A stretch of DNA of 64,000 nucleotides from Chitinophagaceae bacterium 26-R-25 (GTDB lineage: Bacteria > Bacteroidota > Bacteroidia > Chitinophagales > Chitinophagaceae): assembly GCA_029906195.1 (NCBI GenBank), contig JARWSJ010000003.1:62001-126000 (forward strand), written 5' to 3'. The position numbers and the translations under genes were made by a program. The notes under the pieces were generated by a model. The model was not told the DNA's origin, made no database searches, and worked only from the letters and a program-made list of their open reading frames with translations. Of the stretch, positions 59,156 through 64,000 are shown piece by piece; position 1 is the first letter of the stretch, and each line of letters starts with the position of its first letter.

Positions 59156-59215
59156 GGCTTCGACAAGCTCAGCCTGACACTCTGTTTGTGCTGTCAGGCT
59201 GAGCTTGTCGAAGCC
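59156..59215. repeat. Paired inverted repeat, family F, copy 2
   Basis: 24-base arms identical to those at 8224-8283, loop CTCTGTTTGTGC. Lies between the DinB gene and the AraC-type gene at 59293. Confidence 0.85.
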
Positions 59216-59292
59216 CGTTAAACAATAAACAATGCGTTGCTATCTAAAACCTGCCGCGCCTATTAATTATTAATTATTAATTACTGCCTCTC

Positions 59293-60099
59293 GTGCATTA
59301 TCGTCAAATACCACCACCACCTTATCTTGCGAAGCACGTTCGCTATTTCTGGACGTTGCGGAATAATGATGTGCACCATACCACGGATGTTTTCCGTCCG
59401 CTGCCGGATGGTTGCCCCGGCCTGATCTTTCAACCGGGTTTTGCGCAGCAGGATTATACATTGCCCGACTTCTTTTTATACGGACAAACTACGCAGCAAA
59501 ACGAAATTGTATTAAACGAAAAGGTAGACACCATTGGCGTGTACTTTTATCCCGATGCGTTGCGATCTGTGTTTGGCTTACATGCGGAAACCCTTACCAA
59601 CACCTGCATGAACGTTGTTGACGTTTCCCCAAAAAAATACATTTCCATAAATGATCAATTGCTGAACACCGCTTCGGTCGAAGAAAAGATCAATATTATT
59701 GCTGCCTATCTTTTCGAATTAATTCAAAAGAATAGCCACCATTACAATGCAGAAGCGCAATATATTTTCTCGGCAATTTCTAAAAGCAAAGGCAATGTTT
59801 CGCTGAAGGATCTGCATGCAGATACACGCCTTTCGGAAAGAAGTTTTGAAAGAAAATTCAAGCAGCATATTGGTATTTCTGCAAAATTATTTTCACGCAT
59901 TTGCCGCTTCCAAACTTCACTGACGCAATTGCGAAACAATAATTTCCAAAAGCTTTCTGACATTGCCTACGAAAACGAATACGCAGATCAATCGCACTTT
60001 ATCCGCGCCTTTAAAGAATTTGCAGGCTGCACACCGCAACAGTTTCAAAAGCAAACGAATGAAATTGTAGAGAATTTTCCTTTGGTTGTTGGTAGCTAG
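59293..60099 (+). CDS. AraC-family regulator with DUF6597-like domain
   Basis: A 268-residue transcription factor, GTG start at 59293 (MHYRQIPPPPYLAKHVRYFW). Sensor domain: RPLPDGCPGLIFQPG, FFLYGQTTQQNEI, TIGVYFYPDALRSVFGL. DNA-binding domain at about 165-255: SLKDLHADTRLSERSFERKF, KQHIGISAKLFSRICRF, LSDIAYENEYADQSHFIRAF. Similar plan to the regulator at 49725. It may control the cytochrome/DUF1772 genes downstream, but that is only positional. Confidence 0.87.
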   Translation: MHYRQIPPPPYLAKHVRYFWTLRNNDVHHTTDVFRPLPDGCPGLIFQPGFAQQDYTLPDFFLYGQTTQQNEIVLNEKVDTIGVYFYPDALRSVFGLHAETLTNTCMNVVDVSPKKYISINDQLLNTASVEEKINIIAAYLFELIQKNSHHYNAEAQYIFSAISKSKGNVSLKDLHADTRLSERSFERKFKQHIGISAKLFSRICRFQTSLTQLRNNNFQKLSDIAYENEYADQSHFIRAFKEFAGCTPQQFQKQTNEIVENFPLVVGS

Positions 60100-60136
60100 A
60101 CCTGACAGGTTTTTCAAGCTGCCTGATTAATAGTAA

Positions 60137-60226
60137 CAAGGCTTGTAGCCTTGAAGCCTTTTCTATTGCCTATGGCAATCGCTGGAAGCGACAAAATAAA
60201 ACTTCAAGGCTACAAGCCTTGAAGAG
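60137..60226. repeat. Hairpin-cluster element, family A, copy 3, with family E half arm
   Basis: CAAGGCTTGTAGCCTTG, then ATTGCC-TAT-GGCAAT, then CTTCAAGGCTACAAGCCTTG and AAGAGC. A lone family E arm (AGACCTGACAGG, 60099-60110) precedes it. Confidence 0.75.
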
Positions 60227-60293
60227 CACCCCCTGTCGGTTTTGTTCTATTTTAAGAATTCCATTCTTTCTTGTTTTGTGGAAAAGAAACAAA

Positions 60294-60593
60294 ATGAGAC
60301 AGCTCACAGCATCATTCGCCATCATCTTTCTTTTATTTACGATCATCACTGGTTTTACATCAAATGTTACAGGTAAAGAATTGTACTTGCACAATTGCGC
60401 CACATGTCACGGCGAAACAGGCGACAGGGGCCGGTTTGGCGCCAAAGACCTAACGAAAAGTATTCTGCCGGATTCCGCTATCATCCTGCAAATGCAAAAC
60501 GGCAGGAAGATAATGCCTTCGTTTCGGAAAAGATTAACCGCCGACGAAATGCAGCAAATTATGCAGTTCGTAAAAACCTTGCGCCAAAACTAA
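60294..60593 (+). CDS. Small cytochrome c
   Basis: A 99-residue single-haem cytochrome c: signal or anchor at about 8-22 (FAIIFLLFTIITGFT), haem motif CATCH in LHNCATCHGETGDRG, and an axial Met in KIMPSFRKRLTADEM. ATG 60294 is preferred; the frame upstream to 60219 runs into the family A repeat. It may be an electron carrier for the oxidoreductase activity suggested for the following DUF1772 gene. Confidence 0.85.
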   Translation: MRQLTASFAIIFLLFTIITGFTSNVTGKELYLHNCATCHGETGDRGRFGAKDLTKSILPDSAIILQMQNGRKIMPSFRKRLTADEMQQIMQFVKTLRQN

Positions 60594-60635
60594 AACCCTT
60601 CAACATCATTATTTGTTTTCAAATCAATAATCAAA

Positions 60636-61145
60636 ATGAAAAGATCTATGTTTTCGCTGTTAAATATTTTGTTGATCGCCGCTGCAGTTTTATCTGCGTT
60701 AATTGCCGGACTGTTCTATGCGTGGTCGTGTTCCATTATTCCCGGACTTGCAAAGCTGGATGGGAGAACTTATGTATCGGCCATGCAGTCATTTAACAAA
60801 GCAATCCTGAACCCCGTGTTCTTCTTAAGTTTTATGGGAACGTTGATCATGTTGCCCGTTGCAACATTTGCGCATTTTCACCAGCCGTTATCTGCGCGAT
60901 TTTGGTTGTTGCTTGGCGCGACCGTTCTTTATGTTGTGGGGGTGTTTGGCGTAACTGCCTTTGGAAATGTTCCGTTGAACAATATGCTGTCGTCATTCGA
61001 TCTGCCTTCTGCTTCAAACGAAGCAATCAATAGTGTGCGCGCAAAATTCGAAGCGCCGTGGAATAGTTTGCACAGCATTCGCACCGTCGCTTCAATTGTA
61101 GTGTTGCTGTTGGTTGTTTGTGCGTGTGTGCGAGGAGAGAATTAA
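60636..61145 (+). CDS. DUF1772 (anthrone-oxygenase-like) membrane protein
   Basis: A 169-residue membrane protein with four helices (ILLIAAAVLSALIAGLFYAW, FFLSFMGTLIMLPVATFA, FWLLLGATVLYVVGVFGVTA, SIVVLLLVVCACVR). Family markers: AGLFYAWSCSIIPGL, FGNVPLNNMLSSFDL and WNSLHSIRTVAS. DUF1772 members include fungal anthrone oxygenases; in bacteria the role is unproved. 42 bases after the cytochrome c gene and likely in one transcript. Confidence 0.88.
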   Translation: MKRSMFSLLNILLIAAAVLSALIAGLFYAWSCSIIPGLAKLDGRTYVSAMQSFNKAILNPVFFLSFMGTLIMLPVATFAHFHQPLSARFWLLLGATVLYVVGVFGVTAFGNVPLNNMLSSFDLPSASNEAINSVRAKFEAPWNSLHSIRTVASIVVLLLVVCACVRGEN

Positions 61146-61193
61146 TAATTAAATGTTGTTTACCTAAGCTGTTTGAAAAATTAAAAGCATCTC

Positions 61194-61288
61194 GCTTGTC
61201 ATCCCGACGAAGGAGGGATCTGGGTGACTGTTTATGCAACGTGTCAGTTGTGTTAGACCCAGATCCCTCCTTCGTCGGGGTGACAAGC
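61194..61288. repeat. Paired inverted repeat, family H, copy 3
   Basis: GCTTGTCATCCCGACGAAGG on the left, CCTTCGTCGGGGTGACAAGC on the right. The only mismatch between arms is one A/G at the GGGGTGAC point. Between converging genes. Confidence 0.8.
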
Positions 61289-61355
61289 AGTCTTTCCTTA
61301 CGAATCCCAACCTCCATTCCATTTGGAAAAAGTTGGCTAATTAAACAACGTTGAA

Positions 61356-61838
61356 TTAATTGCCTTCCCCATCTCTCGCATCCTCAAGTTCTTTGATATT
61401 CAGTTTAGCCATTTTCATCATTGCTTCCATGCCTCTTCTTGCTTTAGCGGGATCGGGGTCGCCGAGTATTTCATTCAACACTCTTGGTATGATCTGCCAC
61501 GATAAACCAAATTTATCTTTCAGCCAGCCGCAGCGTGAAGGTTCGCCGCCATTTGCGATCAGCTTGTCCCACTTTTCATCAATTTCTTCTTGTGTGTCGC
61601 AAAGTACAAACAGAGAAAATGCTTCGGTGAATTTGAACATAGGACCACCATTCAAAACCATAAAGTCCTGGCCGTCGATGGAAAAAATAGCCGTCATCAA
61701 TTGTCCCTCCGGACCCGGCCCGCCTTTTCCATAATAGCGTTTATTTCTGATGCTGGTGTTTTTAAAAATGCTGGTGTAGAGATTCATGGCCTCTTCTGCA
61801 TTATTATCATACCACAGGAATGGCGTTATTTTTTGCAT
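61356..61838 (-). CDS. VOC-fold protein (PhnB-like)
   Basis: A 160-residue member of the glyoxalase/VOC superfamily: ITPFLWYDNNAEEAMNLYTS, MTAIFSIDGQDFMVLNGGPM, FTEAFSLFVLCDTQEEIDEK, GWLKDKFGLSWQIIPRVLNE and a C-terminal helix. Start is ATG at 61838 (TTG at 61847 less likely). Several VOC proteins with this ending (PAKARRGMEAMMKM) are common in environmental Bacteroidota; function unknown. Confidence 0.9.
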   Translation of the reverse strand: MQKITPFLWYDNNAEEAMNLYTSIFKNTSIRNKRYYGKGGPGPEGQLMTAIFSIDGQDFMVLNGGPMFKFTEAFSLFVLCDTQEEIDEKWDKLIANGGEPSRCGWLKDKFGLSWQIIPRVLNEILGDPDPAKARRGMEAMMKMAKLNIKELEDARDGEGN

Positions 61839-61956
61839 AATTGACAAGTTTTAATGTTTACTTTTTGTTGTTGTTATTCTAACACAAACATAAGGAGGTT
61901 GAATCTTCGGAGTGATGGGGAGTTGCGACAAATTGGAGGCAGATTGTGCAACTCAA

Positions 61957-62089
61957 TTAAGAATTAGGAATTAAGAATTCTTTGCTTCGGCTAGTGTTTA
62001 CAAAGAAGATGCACTCTGTTAATGATTCAATACTATCAATAACAGAGTGCATCTTCAATTCTTAATTCCTAATTCCTAATTCCTAATTC
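61957..62089. repeat. Nested inverted repeats (family K, copy 2)
   Basis: Outer: AATTAAGAATTAGGAATTAA faces TTAATTCCTAATTCCTAATT. Inner perfect arms GAAGATGCACTCTGTTA (from 62006) and AACAGAGTGCATCTTC (from about 62041). Confidence 0.8.
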
Positions 62090-62092
62090 GCC

Positions 62093-63076
62093 CTAAGCTA
62101 CAGCTTGCTTATTATACTTATTTCTATACTCCAGCGGCGACAATCCTGTTGTTTTTTTAAACACAGTGCGGAAGGCTTTAATGTCGGAGTAGCCAACGTC
62201 GTACATAACTTCCTGGATATTTTTTCTGCTTGTTTCAAAGCTTTTTTTTGCGGCTTCTACTTTTACACGTTGTATGTATTCGGTAACGGTATTGCAGGTA
62301 GCTTTTTTAAATCTGCGTTCAAGGCTTCTGCGGCCCAGTGCAAGGTTGGAAGCCAGTTGATCAACAGTGATGCGTTCCTGGAAATTATTTTCAATAAACT
62401 CCTGCGCTTTTTTCACCGGCTCATCTTCATGATTTTTTTGTCCCTTAAACATGATGAACGGAGACTGGCTATCGCGATCAATGTCAATCATAAACGCCTT
62501 TGCAACCACTATCGCTATCTCGCGCCCTGCATATCTTTCTACGAGATAAGCAAGAAGATTTACGTAAGAGTAAGCACCGCCACTCGTGTAGATACCGTCA
62601 GCTTCTGTTATTATTTTATCATCTACAAGGTTCACGTCGGGAAACATTTCGCGAAACTCATTGCTAAATCTCCAGTGTGTGGCGCATTGTTTTCCTTTTA
62701 GCAAACCTGTGGAGGCAAGGAAGAAACTGCCGACACAAAAGCTCGCCAGTTCAGCGCCGTTTGCACGTTGGTCCATTATCCACGGAATAAACTCTTTATT
62801 CATTTCAATAGATGCGGCAATGTCGTTTCCCAGCATGGCTGGGATAACAATGAGATCTGTCTTCTTCACATCACTGATCACCTTGTGAGGATCAATAGTG
62901 AAAAGTCCATTGCGTTGGCTAACGTCATGCGCAAGCCCTACAAGTTCCACTTTAAACAGAGGATCTCTTCCCATGCTCGCAAGTATACCGTTTACTTCAC
63001 AGAACACCTGGTGACTACCTTCAATATTCGTTACGCTTGTGTGGCCACGAGGTACTAATATGGATATGTGTTTCAT
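62093..63076 (-). CDS. GlxA-type regulator (DJ-1/PfpI plus AraC HTH)
   Basis: A 327-residue transcription factor of two modules. N-terminal DJ-1/PfpI glutamine-amidotransferase-like domain at about 1-200 with elbow LASFCVGSFFLASTGLLKGK (Cys at about 115) and CATHW; C-terminal AraC double HTH at about 220-325: RITVDQLASNLALGRRSLER, RFKKATCNTVTEYIQRVKVE, IQEVMYDVGYSDIKAFRTVF, KTTGLSPLEYRNKY. Divergent from the RibD-type gene, which it may regulate. Confidence 0.92.
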   Translation of the reverse strand: MKHISILVPRGHTSVTNIEGSHQVFCEVNGILASMGRDPLFKVELVGLAHDVSQRNGLFTIDPHKVISDVKKTDLIVIPAMLGNDIAASIEMNKEFIPWIMDQRANGAELASFCVGSFFLASTGLLKGKQCATHWRFSNEFREMFPDVNLVDDKIITEADGIYTSGGAYSYVNLLAYLVERYAGREIAIVVAKAFMIDIDRDSQSPFIMFKGQKNHEDEPVKKAQEFIENNFQERITVDQLASNLALGRRSLERRFKKATCNTVTEYIQRVKVEAAKKSFETSRKNIQEVMYDVGYSDIKAFRTVFKKTTGLSPLEYRNKYNKQAVA

Positions 63077-63159
63077 GCAATAAAAGTAGAAAATCTTATT
63101 GTCGTAATCAACCCCTTAGAATGTTGCATTTGCACCTCACTACCTTTTTGCGGGCATGG

Positions 63160-63167
63160 TAAGTTTG
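63160..63167 (+). promoter_or_regulatory. -7 element TAAGTTTG
   Basis: Exact TAnnTTTG, 25 bases before the ATG of the RibD-type gene; no good -33 partner was found. Confidence 0.4.
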
Positions 63168-63192
63168 TATTGTAATTAATAAATGCTCCACT

Positions 63193-63756
63193 ATGCGAAA
63201 ACTTATTGCTCAAACGCTCATTAGCCTTGACGGCTATTTTGAGGATAACAACAGGGGCCTTAGCTGGCACAATGTGGACCAGGAGTTTGATAATTATACC
63301 ATTGAAATGCTCGGCGGCCTGGGCACGCTGCTTTTTGGAAGGGTGACTTATGAACTCATGGAAAGTTTCTGGCCAACAGAACAAGCGATAAAATCGGATC
63401 CCTTTGTGGCAAGGTATATGAATGAATTACCTAAAGTCGTTTTTTCTAAAAAGTTAAAAACTGCTACGTGGAACAATACCAAAGTGGTGAATGCAAACAT
63501 TACGGAGGAAGTACAAAAATTAAAGGAGCAGCCGGGCCGGGACATCTCATTGTTTGCCAGTTCCAACCTCGCCAAAACATTCGTTGAACACGGCCTAATC
63601 GATGAGTTTCATTTCCTTATAAACCCTGTCGTACTGGGCACCGGACACAGCTTTTTAAATGGTTTGCAAAGCAAGCAAAAACTTAAGCTGATAAATTCCA
63701 AAGTTTTCAATTCAGGTAACGTGTTACTCTGTTACGAACCTGTGAGAGCTAATTAA
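63193..63756 (+). CDS. Dihydrofolate reductase-like (RibD C-terminal) protein
   Basis: A 187-residue NADPH-binding protein of the RibD_C/DHFR superfamily: MRKLIAQTLISLDGYFEDNN, GTLLFGRVTYELMESFWP, LPKVVFSKKLKTATWNNTKV, ISLFASSNLAKTFVEHGLID and EFHFLINPVVLGTGHSFLNG. Substrate unknown; such stand-alone proteins are common in the phylum. Upstream, divergently, lies a GlxA-type regulator. Confidence 0.9.
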   Translation: MRKLIAQTLISLDGYFEDNNRGLSWHNVDQEFDNYTIEMLGGLGTLLFGRVTYELMESFWPTEQAIKSDPFVARYMNELPKVVFSKKLKTATWNNTKVVNANITEEVQKLKEQPGRDISLFASSNLAKTFVEHGLIDEFHFLINPVVLGTGHSFLNGLQSKQKLKLINSKVFNSGNVLLCYEPVRAN

Positions 63757-63792
63757 TTAACTCGCTATTTACTAATTAAAAAATGCTTTATC

Positions 63793-64000
63793 ATGGAAAG
63801 AGGAACAATCAAAAAAACAGTGGACATAAATGCTCCTGCAGCAAAAGTCTGGAACGTACTCACACAAGATGAGTATACACGCATCTGGTACGCAACCTTC
63901 ATGGAAGGAACCCATGCCATTACAGATTGGAAGCAGGGCAGCAAGGTAACTTTTCTTGATGGCGACAATAATGGCGTATTCGGAAAAATTGTTGAACTGA
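63793..64000 (+). CDS. SRPBCC (AHSA1-like) protein, 3' end outside window
   Basis: Start of an SRPBCC/START-fold protein: 69 codons are visible (MERGTIKKTVDINAPAAKVW, NVLTQDEYTRIWYATFMEGT, DWKQGSKVTFLDGDNNGVFG) and the frame is open at the window edge. The pattern matches activator-of-Hsp90-like (AHSA1) proteins of bacteria. 36 bases after the RibD-type gene and probably co-transcribed. Confidence 0.88.
   Translation, partial: MERGTIKKTVDINAPAAKVWNVLTQDEYTRIWYATFMEGTHAITDWKQGSKVTFLDGDNNGVFGKIVEL

Noticed and set aside
60395-60796. 133-codon plus-strand frame across two genes
   Set aside because: Overlaps the cytochrome c and DUF1772 genes in another frame; chance overlap.
62105-62701. 198-codon plus-strand frame
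   Set aside because: Antisense to the well-supported GlxA-type regulator.

Overview
The window is ordinary bacterial chromosome from a member of the Bacteroidota, most likely family Chitinophagaceae. Supporting signs are promoter elements of the TAnnTTTG type with a TTG about 19-20 bases upstream, few Shine-Dalgarno sites, bacillithiol synthesis (bshA), Bacteroidota-only families (DUF4290, TlpA-like proteins with a DUF4369 domain, small TonB-dependent receptors) and a type II nitrous oxide reductase cluster. It holds about 63 protein genes and one tRNA-Arg(CCU). I saw no rRNA, CRISPR array, transposase or prophage.

Layout. 1-12 kb: a PspC membrane protein cut by the window edge with an apparently frameshifted tail, a TonB-dependent receptor with a small secreted partner, a membrane-anchored patatin-like protein, an OmpA-type lipoprotein, phosphatidylserine decarboxylase and a fasciclin lipoprotein. 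11.6-20.7 kb: a denitrification island. On the minus strand lie cytochrome c, nosZ, a membrane/NosL fusion, nosD, nosF, nosY and a truncated haemoglobin; divergently lie a Crp/Fnr regulator and a 12-helix His-rich membrane protein. A GGTCA-N4-TGACC palindrome sits between the two arms. Together these genes would reduce N2O to N2, feed electrons and copper to NosZ, and switch the pathway on at low oxygen. 20.8-32.7 kb: a ribbon-helix-helix/SPFH pair, then housekeeping genes (lytic transglycosylase, gatA, tatA, rplS, rny, murA).

32.7-48.6 kb: an acyl-CoA dehydrogenase next to a MarR regulator, a lipoprotein gene framed by a 57-bp direct repeat, an aminotransferase, a YoeB-type toxin-antitoxin pair, DNA polymerase III delta', 3-methyladenine glycosylase, bshA, greA and an Old Yellow Enzyme. 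48.7-64 kb: tRNA-Arg followed by a frameshifted kinase of the polyvalent-protein type, then a run of small accessory genes: AraC regulators, a close Tet(X)-like monooxygenase, a trypsin-like protease, Tag glycosylase, DinB, VOC, GlxA and RibD-type proteins.

The most unusual property is intergenic. Nearly every longer gap carries a paired inverted repeat from one of at least a dozen short families. Within one copy the two arms match almost perfectly, while copies of one family differ from each other by compensated changes. Some elements are nested, and one pair of arms supplies the stop codons of two converging genes. Most sit at gene 3' ends, so bidirectional termination or mRNA 3'-end protection is plausible, but their origin and spread are not explained by any gene in this window.
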